Shown here: positions 27,137-35,531 of the stretch, in pieces
Layout: every line of letters starts with the position of its first letter
Position numbering within the stretch: the stretch's first letter is position 1
Assembly (NCBI GenBank): GCA_029972225.1
Contig: CP124756.1
Coordinates: 4,006,279-4,070,278 of the forward strand
DNA length: 64,000 nucleotides
Source of the DNA: Candidatus Thiothrix putei
GTDB taxonomy: Bacteria > Pseudomonadota > Gammaproteobacteria > Thiotrichales > Thiotrichaceae
Reading direction: 5' to 3'
Notes under the pieces: generated by a model
What the model was told of the DNA's origin: nothing
Seen by the model: only the letters and a program-made list of their open reading frames with translations
Databases searched by the model: none
Program-made: the position numbers and the translations under genes

Positions 27137-28645
27137 ATGAGCTTAGCCATCGTTTACAGCCGCACCAATAATGGGCTGGATGCCCCCTTAGTGAGCGTCG
27201 AAGTACACCTCGCCAATGGCCTGCCCGGTGTTTCCATCGTCGGTTTGCCCGAAACCGCCGTGAAAGAAAGCCGGGATCGCGTCAAAGCCGCCATGACCAA
27301 TTCCGATTTCAACTTTCCGCTGCGGCGCGTCACCATTAATCTCGCTCCGGCGGATATTCCCAAAGATGGTGGGCGCTTCGATTTACCGATTGCGATTGGG
27401 ATGTTGGCGGCGAGTGAGCAATTGCCGCATGACGTATTGCAAGGTTACGAATTCATCGGTGAGTTATCGTTAGGTGGGCAATTGCGCCCCGTGCGCGGGG
27501 TATTGCCCACCGCGTTTGCTGCCCTGCAAGCCGGACGTGCTTTAATCGTGCCGCAAGACAATGCCGCCGAAGCCAGCTTGATCAAAGGCTTGAAAGTTTT
27601 TGCCGCGAACACCCTCAGTGAAGTGGTGAAACACCTGCACGGCAGTGAACCGCTGGTACGCTGGGAACACAATATTGAAACCACAGAGACCACCTACCCT
27701 TTCGATCTCAGCGATGTGAAGGGGCAATTCATGGCACGTCGAGCGCTGGAAATTGCGGCGGCGGGTGGTCACAATCTGCTGATGGTCGGACCACCGGGAA
27801 CGGGCAAAACCATGCTCGCCAATCGCCTTGCCACGATTTTGCCGCCACTCTCCGAAGACGAAGCGCTGGAATCCGCCGCGATTGCCTCGATCAGCCATCA
27901 CGGTTTTGAAGCTAGCCGCTGGGGGCAACGCCAAGTGCGCGAACCGCACCACACCTCCTCCGGCGTGGCCTTGGTCGGCGGTGGTTCGCAAGTCAAACCG
28001 GGGGAAATTTCCCTCGCGCACCACGGCATTTTGTTTCTCGACGAACTCACCGAATTCGACCGCCACGTACTCGACGTACTGCGCGAACCGTTGGAAACCG
28101 GCAAGATCACGCTCTCCCGCGCTGCCCGCCAAGCCACTTACCCCGCCAAATTCCAGCTCGTCGCCGCCATGAACCCGTGTCCGCAAGGGCGTGCTTGTGA
28201 CTTGCGTGAAAACTGCGAATGCAGCCCGGAACGTCAGCGCAAACACCGCAGCCGCATTTCTGCACCGTTTCTGGATCGCATCGACCTGCAAATCGAAGTG
28301 CCACGGGTGAAACAAGACGACCTGCAATCCTTAAAACAGAGCGAAACCAGCGCGATGGTGCGCCAACGGGTCGAAGCGGCGCGTTCCCGCCAACATGCCC
28401 GCCAAGGCAAGATCAACAATGCCCTGAGTGGGCGCGATGTGGATCAGCATTGCGTCTTAAGCGACAAAGACCAAAAATTGCTGAATGCGGCAATGGAACG
28501 CTTCAAGCTTTCCGCACGGGCGTATCACCGCATTCTCAAAGTGGCGCGTACCATTGCCGACCTTGCCGACAGTACCGAGATTCGCACCGCGCACTTGACC
28601 GAAGCCCTCAGTTATCGGGCGTTGGATCGCCTCGCTGCGCTGTAA
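27137..28645 (+). CDS. comM: ComM / YifB-family Mg-chelatase-like AAA ATPase
   Basis: 502 residues, normal for the family. Starts with SLAIVYSRTNNGLDAPLVSVEVHL-type sequence and GLPGVSIVGLPETAVKESRDRV. Walker A VGPPGTGKT lies near 216-224, and Walker B ILFLDELTEF follows. The cysteine cluster CPQGRACDLRENCEC and the arginine-rich FLDRIDLQIEVP region are typical. ComM is a hexameric helicase that promotes branch migration during natural transformation, so this genome may be competent. Confidence 0.93.
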   Translation: MSLAIVYSRTNNGLDAPLVSVEVHLANGLPGVSIVGLPETAVKESRDRVKAAMTNSDFNFPLRRVTINLAPADIPKDGGRFDLPIAIGMLAASEQLPHDVLQGYEFIGELSLGGQLRPVRGVLPTAFAALQAGRALIVPQDNAAEASLIKGLKVFAANTLSEVVKHLHGSEPLVRWEHNIETTETTYPFDLSDVKGQFMARRALEIAAAGGHNLLMVGPPGTGKTMLANRLATILPPLSEDEALESAAIASISHHGFEASRWGQRQVREPHHTSSGVALVGGGSQVKPGEISLAHHGILFLDELTEFDRHVLDVLREPLETGKITLSRAARQATYPAKFQLVAAMNPCPQGRACDLRENCECSPERQRKHRSRISAPFLDRIDLQIEVPRVKQDDLQSLKQSETSAMVRQRVEAARSRQHARQGKINNALSGRDVDQHCVLSDKDQKLLNAAMERFKLSARAYHRILKVARTIADLADSTEIRTAHLTEALSYRALDRLAAL

Positions 28646-28673
28646 AAACAGCAAGCCATTTATCTGATGCTGG

Positions 28674-28702
28674 TTGATAGAATTAACAATAAAAATTAAA
28701 CT
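28674..28702 (+). promoter_or_regulatory. Putative sigma-70 promoter for the AT-rich cassette
   Basis: TTGATA at 28674-28679 and TAAACT at 28697-28702 are 17 bp apart, in the only gap before the cassette's first ATG at 28741. GAGG about 7 bases before that ATG is a good ribosome-binding site. Confidence 0.4.
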
Positions 28703-28740
28703 ACGACCTACTTAATAACATAATCATAATGAGGCTTAAA

Positions 28741-29465
28741 ATGGACGAAAATAATCAAAATATTGACTTTAATGAATTCAATATCGACAGCTATCTCCAT
28801 GAAGTAATGGAAAATAATCAATCTGCATTGGATGATAGTCCAGTCCAGTCCAGTCCAGTCCAGAGGACAATATTGATTTAACTAACTTTGATGAAGAGTA
28901 TTTTCCAGATGAGCCAAATGAACCAGAAGATTTAGGTGTCATTATTGATGATAGCGCTCTCAAGGAAAAAGAAGACTGGTTTCAATCAGAGATCAGAAAC
29001 GTCGAAAACCTTAAAGCTGAATGCCACGCCCTTTACAAAGCTTGTCATCAAAAAAAGCAAGAAATAAAAGCAATAAAAAATAATATTGCTTTTAGTCATG
29101 ACTGTAAAAATGATATAGAAACCATTTACACCAATATTGAAACCGATACTTGTGAGAATATTAAGGCTCATGCTGCTGACATCGGAAAAAATATTCGCAC
29201 CAACAAAAACATTGCTGAAATGTACCTGCGAAACCTCAAACGCGATGCTGATTTATTAGCTTTACAATTTGATTATACCAATATCATTGAAAAATTCTCC
29301 ATCACCTGTTCCGAATGGAATAAACGCCAAAAAGTTGCAGAAGACGTTAGAGTTAGAATTTCAGGCTTTGAGGAGATTAGAGAAAGAATGCGTCAACGTG
29401 CACTTAGTGAACAAGAAGATCGCAGAAGAATCACGGAAATTGAAGAAATTATCAATCAGCGATAA
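28741..29465 (+). pseudogene. Coiled-coil protein gene split by a pentanucleotide repeat (phase-variable, OFF)
   Basis: The frame from ATG 28741 (ribosome-binding site GAGG) runs through five AGTCC units at 28837-28861 and then stops after about 43 codons. The other frame continues from the repeat to TAA at 29463-29465. Arithmetic: removing one 5-bp unit, or adding two, restores one continuous reading frame of about 240 codons reading SSPEDNIDLTNFDEEYFP across the join. The restored protein is acidic at its N-terminus (many D, E, N) and then charged and helical (NLKRDADLL, KRQKVAEDV, RMRQRALSEQED), suggesting a coiled coil. The ATG at 29220 could still give an 81-residue C-terminal piece. No known domain recognised. 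Reversible inactivation is an inference from repeat type. Confidence 0.75.
28837..28861 (+). repeat. Five tandem AGTCC pentanucleotides inside a gene
   Basis: Perfect 5-mer microsatellite, followed by a partial AG. Unit length is not a multiple of three, so each gain or loss changes frame. Four or seven units would join the two halves of the gene. Confidence 0.95.
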
Positions 29466-29524
29466 TTTTCTGTCTTGTTGAAAATACAATCTGCCATCGT
29501 TAAGCCGATCATATTGTTAACTTC

Positions 29525-29560
29525 AACCTAAGGTCATATTCCCCAGTATGGCTTTAGGTT
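29525..29560 (+). promoter_or_regulatory. 14-bp hairpin covering the ribosome-binding site of the next gene
   Basis: 29525-29538 pairs with 29547-29560 (14 pairs, two of them G-U) around an 8-base loop. The AGG at 29556-29558, about 9 bases before the ATG at 29568, is inside the stem. No U-tract follows, so translation control fits better than termination. Confidence 0.6.
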
Positions 29561-29567
29561 TATAAAA

Positions 29568-30503
29568 ATGAGTGTCACCCTAATGATCTATTATAAGCAT
29601 AATGGTTTTATCCATTCTATTCATAAACTTTACCAAAAAGATGGCGATTACCGTCGTGCTGCAATGGTTGCCTTAGCCATTATGGCAAAATCACAAGAAA
29701 GTGATGTTTTTAATGATGCACTTATTATTGATAAGTTAAACACCGTCACTATTCAAGGCATCTCAGGAAAATTATACAATGTGTATGATTTGCCAAAGTC
29801 ATGTCGTCTTGTGGTCGCCGTCCAAGACCAAGAGAAAATACTCTTATTTGTCGGCAATCATGACACATTCCAAACTTGGAAAGCCGACACGCTGAAGGCT
29901 AAATTTGCTTTTAGCGAACTTAAAAAGAACTCGAAACAGTTATCTAAAATAGCGCAAGAAGAAACACTAAGCGAAGAAGAAACAGCAGAGTTCAATTTCG
30001 ATGACTTTGTTAAACAAAACCCGGACAGTGTTGAAGCAAAAATAAAACAAGCCATTGATACACTGATTAGCCAATCATCTGAAAATAAAGTATCCAGAAA
30101 AAACCTAAGAAACGCAATAAAACAATACCGTCAAGACATCAAGGAATATTACAGCCTGTTAGAGCATAAAAACCCAACCAGCTATGATGATGATCTGCCT
30201 AATGAAATGACTGTTAACGTTGAAGTAGACAAGGTTATCACAACGGTTGATACCAAACATCATGCTGTTGTGACTCATAAAGTTGAAGATGCATTTTCAC
30301 TGATAAAAGCTCGTCAGTTAGAAAATGGGCTTATCGCTACTAAAACATTGAAAGACGAAGTTGATTTCATTGAAATAAAAGTTAAATATGCAATAGCACT
30401 TGAGAGCCTTGTAGAGAATATGAAAACTGGCATTGCTCTTGAAGAAAAAACCAAACGCATCAATGATGTTATCAATGAAAATCCAGTCAACGAGGAGATT
30501 TAA
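29568..30503 (+). CDS. Hypothetical protein, N-terminus RelE/ParE-like
   Basis: 311 residues, AT-rich gene. Residues about 8-110 (HKLYQKDGDYRRAAMVALAI, then CRLVVAVQDQEKILLFVGNHD) have the strand pattern of RelE/ParE toxins as seen at the N-terminus of some UvrD-like helicases; this is a weak resemblance. The rest is charged and helical (about 150-310). The ATG is masked by the hairpin at 29525-29560. It ends one base before the NERD gene's start, so the pair is surely one operon. No certain function. Confidence 0.5.
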   Translation: MSVTLMIYYKHNGFIHSIHKLYQKDGDYRRAAMVALAIMAKSQESDVFNDALIIDKLNTVTIQGISGKLYNVYDLPKSCRLVVAVQDQEKILLFVGNHDTFQTWKADTLKAKFAFSELKKNSKQLSKIAQEETLSEEETAEFNFDDFVKQNPDSVEAKIKQAIDTLISQSSENKVSRKNLRNAIKQYRQDIKEYYSLLEHKNPTSYDDDLPNEMTVNVEVDKVITTVDTKHHAVVTHKVEDAFSLIKARQLENGLIATKTLKDEVDFIEIKVKYAIALESLVENMKTGIALEEKTKRINDVINENPVNEEI

Positions 30504-30504
30504 C

Positions 30505-31986
30505 ATGCCAATTCTTATACCAGAATCCCCTTGCTTTAATGGAAATAAAGGGGAAGAAACAATTTTTAACCTACTCAAAAAATTACCTGATGATTGCATT
30601 GTGTGCCATGAACTTGATGTTCAAGATAGGCGACCAGATTTCATTATTTTCTCACCAAGGCTCGGCATCTTAATTATCGAAGTAAAAGCTTGGAACATCA
30701 CCACTATTATTGATGGCGACCAAAACATCATCAACATAAAAAGCAAGTATGAACACTTAGGTCAAGTAAAATCAGTTACACACCCAATAAAGCAAGTCAA
30801 TAGCTACATTTATCGATTACAAGACAAATTACTAAATGATTTAAATATTAAGGAACTGGTTAGTTCTGATAATAGTCCATATCGAGGAAGATTGGTTTTT
30901 CCTATTGCAGGAGTCATTGCATTGACAAAGATTACCAAGCAACAATTACATGAGCATGGCATTCAAAACAGTGATGGATATATTACCGAAAAACGTACTT
31001 TTTTTAAAGATGAACTAGATCTAATTAATGACATTGATGATATAGCACTTGAGAAAGAACTAAAAAAGTTTTTTCTCATAAAATGGCAGTTTTCACTTAC
31101 TGATAGGCAAAAATATCTCGTAAAAGCAATATTAAGTCATGAACCTGTCGCAGTAGTTGAACCTGTCGCAGTAGTTGAACCTGTCGCAGTAGTTGAACCT
31201 GTCGCAGTAGTTGAACCTGTCGCAGTAGTTGAACCTGTCGCAGTAGTTGAACCTGTCGCAGTAGTTGAACCTGTCGCAGTAGTTGAACCTGTCGCAGTAG
31301 TTGAACCTGTCGCAGTAGTTGAACCTGTCGCAGTAGTTGAACCTGTCGCAGTAGTTGAACCTGTCGCAGTAGTTGAACCTGTCGCAGTAGTTGAACCTGT
31401 CGCAGTAGTTGAACCTGTCGCAGTAGTTGAACCTGTCGCAGTAGTTGAACCTGTCGCAGTAGTTGAACCTGTCGCAGTAGTTGAACCTGTCGCAGTAGTT
31501 GAACCTGTCGCAGTAGTTGAACCTGTCGCAGTAGTTGAACCTGTCGCAGTAGTTGAACCTGTCGCAGTAGTTGAACCTGTCGCAGTAGTTGAACCTGATG
31601 AAGCTAAAATTAAAAATGTAGTCGACTCCATTTTGCAGAATTATTTTTCGCTTGAGAATGAAAAATATAAAAAATCACAAGATGTGAATTCTTTACAAAA
31701 AGAAATCAGTTTAATCAATGAACAAATCTCGCCAGAAATTGATAATAACGACTTCATTAATCAACATCGTGAAGTGATAAGCCGCATAGTATCAAATTTA
31801 GGTCAAGGCATTAATAAGAGCACTGCACATGATGCTGATGAACTGTACAGTCGCTCTAAAGTCATAAAGTTAAAGGCAGAAGAGGAAATGATCAAAAGCT
31901 CGCTGCACAATATTGAAAAAAACCAACAAGAATTAAAATCAAAACTAGTAAGAGTAGCCTCCATTCTTGAGGTAGAAATAGCATAA
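30505..31986 (+). CDS. NERD-domain nuclease with 25-copy hexapeptide repeat
   Basis: Start chosen at ATG 30505, preceded by GAGGAGA; a longer frame from 30433 overlaps the previous gene. 493 residues. Residues about 8-110 are a NERD (nuclease-related) domain: [12 protein letters not shown], then [22 protein letters not shown] with the D and ExK of a PD-(D/E)XK core. [13 protein letters not shown] (about 197-209) is where helicases begin in longer NERD-UvrD proteins, but here 25 perfect EPVAVV repeats (residues 213-362) take over, followed by a helical, probably coiled-coil end (363-493). No helicase motifs remain. Confidence 0.7.
   Translation: MPILIPESPCFNGNKGEETIFNLLKKLPDDCIVCHELDVQDRRPDFIIFSPRLGILIIEVKAWNITTIIDGDQNIINIKSKYEHLGQVKSVTHPIKQVNSYIYRLQDKLLNDLNIKELVSSDNSPYRGRLVFPIAGVIALTKITKQQLHEHGIQNSDGYITEKRTFFKDELDLINDIDDIALEKELKKFFLIKWQFSLTDRQKYLVKAILSHEPVAVVEPVAVVEPVAVVEPVAVVEPVAVVEPVAVVEPVAVVEPVAVVEPVAVVEPVAVVEPVAVVEPVAVVEPVAVVEPVAVVEPVAVVEPVAVVEPVAVVEPVAVVEPVAVVEPVAVVEPVAVVEPVAVVEPVAVVEPVAVVEPVAVVEPDEAKIKNVVDSILQNYFSLENEKYKKSQDVNSLQKEISLINEQISPEIDNNDFINQHREVISRIVSNLGQGINKSTAHDADELYSRSKVIKLKAEEEMIKSSLHNIEKNQQELKSKLVRVASILEVEIA
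31141..31590 (+). repeat. 25 perfect tandem copies of an 18-bp unit
   Basis: The unit GAACCTGTCGCAGTAGTT (EPVAVV) is repeated exactly 25 times (450 bp) with no substitutions that I could see, then a partial GAACCT. Because 18 is divisible by three, copy changes lengthen or shorten the protein without breaking the frame. Confidence 0.97.
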
Positions 31987-31999
31987 AGGAAGCAATAAA

Positions 32000-32341
32000 A
32001 TGAGCGCTTTTTTTCAATGGTTTTATAGATTGATTTTTTCTCGAAAAGAATCAATCCAGCATGGTTCAGATGTCATTGTCCAGATTCCGCTTCAAGCAGC
32101 AGAAACGGAAATTGAACAATTACCATCAGATAATGTTCCTGAAAAACCACCTGTTATCTCTATCGACAATACGTCTCAAGAGATTGAGTTAATCTGCCAT
32201 CAGATAGAGCAAGCCATTGAAAATATCCGTGCTAATAATATCCGCACCAATAACGACCACGCTGCACGGCAAACCTTGCAGCGCCTTATCACAAAACTCG
32301 ATCACTTGATGGCCTGCCCTCAACATTTGGACAGCAAATAG
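32000..32341 (+). CDS. Small hypothetical protein, last gene of the cassette
   Basis: 113 residues; AAGGA lies 8 bases before the ATG and only 13 bp follow the NERD gene stop. The N-terminus (FFQWFYRLIF, then RK) is aromatic and hydrophobic and may touch a membrane or a partner. The C-terminal half is helical and charged (EIELICHQIEQAIENI, then RQTLQRLITKLDHLM). No family recognised. It shares the low G+C of its three upstream neighbours, unlike the MFS gene beyond. Confidence 0.6.
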   Translation: MSAFFQWFYRLIFSRKESIQHGSDVIVQIPLQAAETEIEQLPSDNVPEKPPVISIDNTSQEIELICHQIEQAIENIRANNIRTNNDHAARQTLQRLITKLDHLMACPQHLDSK

Positions 32342-32407
32342 TAGCGCACTGCAACAATAGTTTGTGCCATTATCCGCGCTGGCCAATCACAAGAATCAGG
32401 TGCGGGT

Positions 32408-33556
32408 ATGCTGCGTTCGACAGACACAAGAAAAGTATTGCTGGCAGGCATTTGCAGCCTGATCCTCACCGTGGGCTTAGCGCGGTTTGCCTACACGCCG
32501 TTACTGCCGGTGATGCGAGCAGAAACTTGGCTCACCGAAGTTGCGGGCGGCTGGCTTGCTACCTTCAATTACATGGGCTACATGAGTGGCGCATTACTCG
32601 CCGCCTCCATTAGCAGTTTGCACACCAAATACCGACTCTACCGCGCAGGCTTAGTCATTGGCGTGTTGAGCATTGCGGGCATGGCGCTGACGCAAGACAT
32701 GGTGCTGTGGTCGATTTTTCGTTATACCGCAGGTTTAAGCAGCGCCGCTGGAATGCTGATCGGGTCAGGCTTAATGCTAAGCTGGCTAATACGCAATGGG
32801 CATCGCCCCGAACTCGGCATTCATTTCGGTGGCTTGGGCGGAGGCATTTTGGTGTCGGGGTTAGTAGCGGTTGCCATGAGTGCCTTGGCGCTGGATTGGG
32901 CGCAGCAATGGTGGACACTCAGTCTGCTGGCGGCGCTGCTGTTTATTCCCGCGTGGTTATGGTTGCCCGAACCGCTCCCGACAACGGCGCAAGCCCCCCA
33001 TACCCAAACGCCACCGTCACGCCGTTGGTTGCTGCTGATGGTGGCGATGTATTTTTGCGCGGGCGTGGGCTTTGTGGTCAGTGCCACCTTCACCGTGGCA
33101 ATGGTGGAAAAAATTCCGGCATTAGCAGGCTGGGGAAACTGGACATGGGTCTTGGTAGGGCTTGCTGCCACACCTGCCTGTTTTGTGTGGGATCGGGTGG
33201 CGCGGCGGGTGGGCGATGTACGCGCCTTGCAATTGGCATTTGCGGGGCAAATTGTGTCGATTTTATTGCCAGCCTTATCCCAGCATCCTTTATTGGCGGT
33301 ATTGAGCGCCGCGCTGTATGGTGCAACCTTTATCGGCATTGTCAGCCTGACCCTGACGGTCATCGGGCGTTATTACCCCGCCAACCCTGCCAAAGCGATG
33401 GCGCGGCTGACCGTGAGTTACGGCGTGGCGCAAATCGTCGCCCCCGCAATTACCGGCTACATTGCCGAAGCAACCGGCAGTTACCAAGGCGGTTTGTTAA
33501 TAGCAGCCGCCTTTATGATGGTCGGCATGGGCTTGTTGTGGAAAATGGAGTTTTGA
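32408..33556 (+). CDS. MFS transporter, YbfB/YjiJ family
   Basis: 382 residues with 10-12 hydrophobic segments. The start has the family's typical GLARFAYTPLLPVM motif and WLATFNYMGYMSGAL. Short loops and FGGLGGGILVSGL helix sequence suit a YbfB-type major facilitator; substrate unknown. The TGA stop at 33554-33556 overlaps the first bases of the 359-bp element at 33553, so the original C-terminus may have been slightly different. Confidence 0.85.
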   Translation: MLRSTDTRKVLLAGICSLILTVGLARFAYTPLLPVMRAETWLTEVAGGWLATFNYMGYMSGALLAASISSLHTKYRLYRAGLVIGVLSIAGMALTQDMVLWSIFRYTAGLSSAAGMLIGSGLMLSWLIRNGHRPELGIHFGGLGGGILVSGLVAVAMSALALDWAQQWWTLSLLAALLFIPAWLWLPEPLPTTAQAPHTQTPPSRRWLLLMVAMYFCAGVGFVVSATFTVAMVEKIPALAGWGNWTWVLVGLAATPACFVWDRVARRVGDVRALQLAFAGQIVSILLPALSQHPLLAVLSAALYGATFIGIVSLTLTVIGRYYPANPAKAMARLTVSYGVAQIVAPAITGYIAEATGSYQGGLLIAAAFMMVGMGLLWKMEF

Positions 33557-33911
33557 CATCCTCCCCTCCCTAAAGGAAGGGGATTCCTACTGCATTCAGC
33601 CAGATAGCTGACTTGCTTCGGTGGGTTCCCTTAGTCCGTTGCAACCCCGAAGGGAAATATTCTTTTACGCCACCTCAGTTTCTAGGGCTATGGGTTTTTC
33701 TGCACCTTGGGTTTTCAAACTCCTATTTGGAGAACCCTTCCCATCTATCCGACGGTACTTCCAAGGCTCTGCCGCCGACAACGACAGATAGAACAATTTT
33801 AGGTTTTTATGTGAAAGAAAACAACCAAATCTCAGTGAACATAGGGCGGCTACACCGCCCGCGCTATCCTCCCCGCCCTGAAGGGCGAGGTTTGCCGCGC
33901 AATCTGATCAA
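33553..33911 (-). mobile_element. 359-bp IS200/IS605-like non-autonomous element, copy 1
   Basis: Nearly identical to 51692-52050 and equally long. Both ends carry hairpins, at 33564-33588 (CCTCCCT and its complement) and near 33876-33895 (CCGCCCT and its complement), as in IS605-type left and right ends. Minus-strand orientation is suggested because the GGGGAGGATGTCAA end resembles the sequence after tnpB genes. No transposase is inside, so it would need one elsewhere. It shares features of palindrome-associated elements. Confidence 0.7.
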
Positions 33912-34914
33912 GCGTATTTGGGCAACGTTTTACGCCCGCTCTCTGGAATTTTTGCGGGATCGTTCCACCCTTGGCTGGAATTTCATCCTGCCAATCGCGT
34001 TGGTGTTTGGCTTGGCGTTTGTGTTTTCGGGGGATGGGCAGCCGCTGTTCAAAGTCGCGGTGGTCGCTCAAAGTGCCGAGCATCCGTTTCTGCACACCGA
34101 ACACGTTGAGTTTTATGAGGTGACACCGGATGCGGTGGAGGCAACGGTGCGCAAAGTCGGGCGGCATCAGGTCGATATGCTGCTGGATTTACGCGCCGAA
34201 TCTGCCCGGTATTGGATCAATAGCGACTTGCAAAACGGTTACTTTTTGGAAAAGCTGTTGCAACACAGCGGCGGTACAGCGTTGCAGCCACAGAGTGTGC
34301 AGGGCGCAGAAATCCGCTACGTCGATTGGGTGGTTCCCGGCATTTTGGGGATGAACCTGATGTTCAGTTGCTTGTTTGGCGTGGGCTTTGTGATCGTGCG
34401 CTACCGCAAAAGCGGCTATTTGAAACGCCTGAATGCCACGCCCTTGAGTGCTACCGAATTCCTGTTGGCGCAAATTGCTTCACGTTTGGCGCTGGTCGTC
34501 GTCGTGACCACGATTGTATTTACCGGCACTAACCTGTTCATGCATTTCACGATGGAAGGCAGTTATTGGAACTTATTGTTGGTGCTGGTATTGGGGGCAT
34601 TTACCCTGATTGCGCTGAGCTTGGTGGTTGCCGCACGGGTGAGCAGCGAGGAATTGGCGGGCGGTTTACTCAACCTGCTGACTTGGCCAATGATGGTGTT
34701 GTCGGGGGTATGGTTTTCGATGGAAGGCACTAACCCAGTGATGCAATGGGTGAGTCAATTGTCACCATTGACCCACATCCTCAGTGCGGCGCGGGCGATT
34801 ATGCTGGATGGGGCAGGCTTGGCGGATATTGGTGTGCAATTGCTGGTATTGGTAGCAATGGCAGCGGTGTTTTTGGTGATTGGCACCTTGTCATTTAAAT
34901 GGACAACCGAGTGA
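33811..34914 (+). CDS. ABC-2 type permease, 5' end formed by the inserted element
   Basis: About 367 residues from a GTG at 33811 in the element; native sequence begins at about 33912 (KRIWATFYARSLEFLRDRST). One N-terminal membrane helix (NFILPIALVFGLAFVFSG) precedes a soluble loop, then five helices at the C-terminus with LLNLLTWPMMVLSGVWFSMEG, a good ABC-2 pattern. No ATPase gene is next to it. The original start was probably lost when the element arrived, so expression is doubtful. GTG at 33835 is an alternative. Confidence 0.65.
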   Translation: MKENNQISVNIGRLHRPRYPPRPEGRGLPRNLIKRIWATFYARSLEFLRDRSTLGWNFILPIALVFGLAFVFSGDGQPLFKVAVVAQSAEHPFLHTEHVEFYEVTPDAVEATVRKVGRHQVDMLLDLRAESARYWINSDLQNGYFLEKLLQHSGGTALQPQSVQGAEIRYVDWVVPGILGMNLMFSCLFGVGFVIVRYRKSGYLKRLNATPLSATEFLLAQIASRLALVVVVTTIVFTGTNLFMHFTMEGSYWNLLLVLVLGAFTLIALSLVVAARVSSEELAGGLLNLLTWPMMVLSGVWFSMEGTNPVMQWVSQLSPLTHILSAARAIMLDGAGLADIGVQLLVLVAMAAVFLVIGTLSFKWTTE

Positions 34915-34954
34915 GGGGTTAATAACAGGCAAGCCCCCTCACCGACACCTATCA

Positions 34955-35401
34955 TTAAGCCGCTTGCGCCTTCATCGGCAAATAGCCGTTGTGCAATAAC
35001 GTCGGGTATAAATGCACGATTTCGTCGTCAATGCGGCGAATCACCAGCGCAAAAATCTCGCGGGTATCGCGGATAAACGCTTCATGATCACGAATGCGCA
35101 GTTCTTTGCCTTTGCACCAGCGTTTCAAATATTGCCCAAAGACCCGCTTGATTTCGCCGGAACCGGAGAGGAATTTGCGCCCGGTATTGCGAGCATCGTT
35201 GTCATCATCCATCAACAACAACTGGTATAACTCGCGCTCTTCGGTTTCCAGATGCTCTTTTACCAATTCGACATAACGGAAAAACAACTCACAGGATACT
35301 TCGGTATCACACATGGAACGTTCGTTAATCAGGTAACTTAACACATTGGACAATTCAGTAATTTTGTGGTTTTGCTCATTGAGCTCCATGTATGAAATCA
35401 T
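34955..35401 (-). CDS. Hemerythrin-like (HHE) domain protein
   Basis: 148 residues, helical. Candidate iron ligands occur in the HHE order: NHKITELSNVLSYLI, EHLETEERELYQLL, DHEAFIRD and a later HLYPTLLHNG. Size suits a single-domain hemerythrin-like protein, which may bind oxygen, nitric oxide or sense redox. A GGAGG-like site precedes the start. Stands alone between the ABC permease and asd. Confidence 0.65.
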   Translation of the reverse strand: MISYMELNEQNHKITELSNVLSYLINERSMCDTEVSCELFFRYVELVKEHLETEERELYQLLLMDDDNDARNTGRKFLSGSGEIKRVFGQYLKRWCKGKELRIRDHEAFIRDTREIFALVIRRIDDEIVHLYPTLLHNGYLPMKAQAA

Positions 35402-35531
35402 GGGGGCGGCCTCCTGTAGTGGTATTTTGCTTGGTGTTTAATCTTCTGTGAATCATAGGTGATTAAGCCTAGACAAATCATGACATTACTCATGAGAACT
35501 GACAGGAGGAGCTTAGGGTTTCCACTAGTTA

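Noticed and set aside
28797..28865. CRISPR-like short repeats
   Set aside because: The AGTCC units are contiguous with no spacers, and they lie inside a coding frame. No CRISPR array or cas gene was found in the window.
31137..31631. Minus-strand frame encoding a Thr-Gly-Ser-Thr-type repeat
   Set aside because: It is the reverse reading of the 18-bp repeats in the NERD gene; no start signal or flanking coding sense.
32707..33573. 288-codon frame overlapping the MFS gene
   Set aside because: Shifted frame of the MFS transporter, no recognisable protein features.
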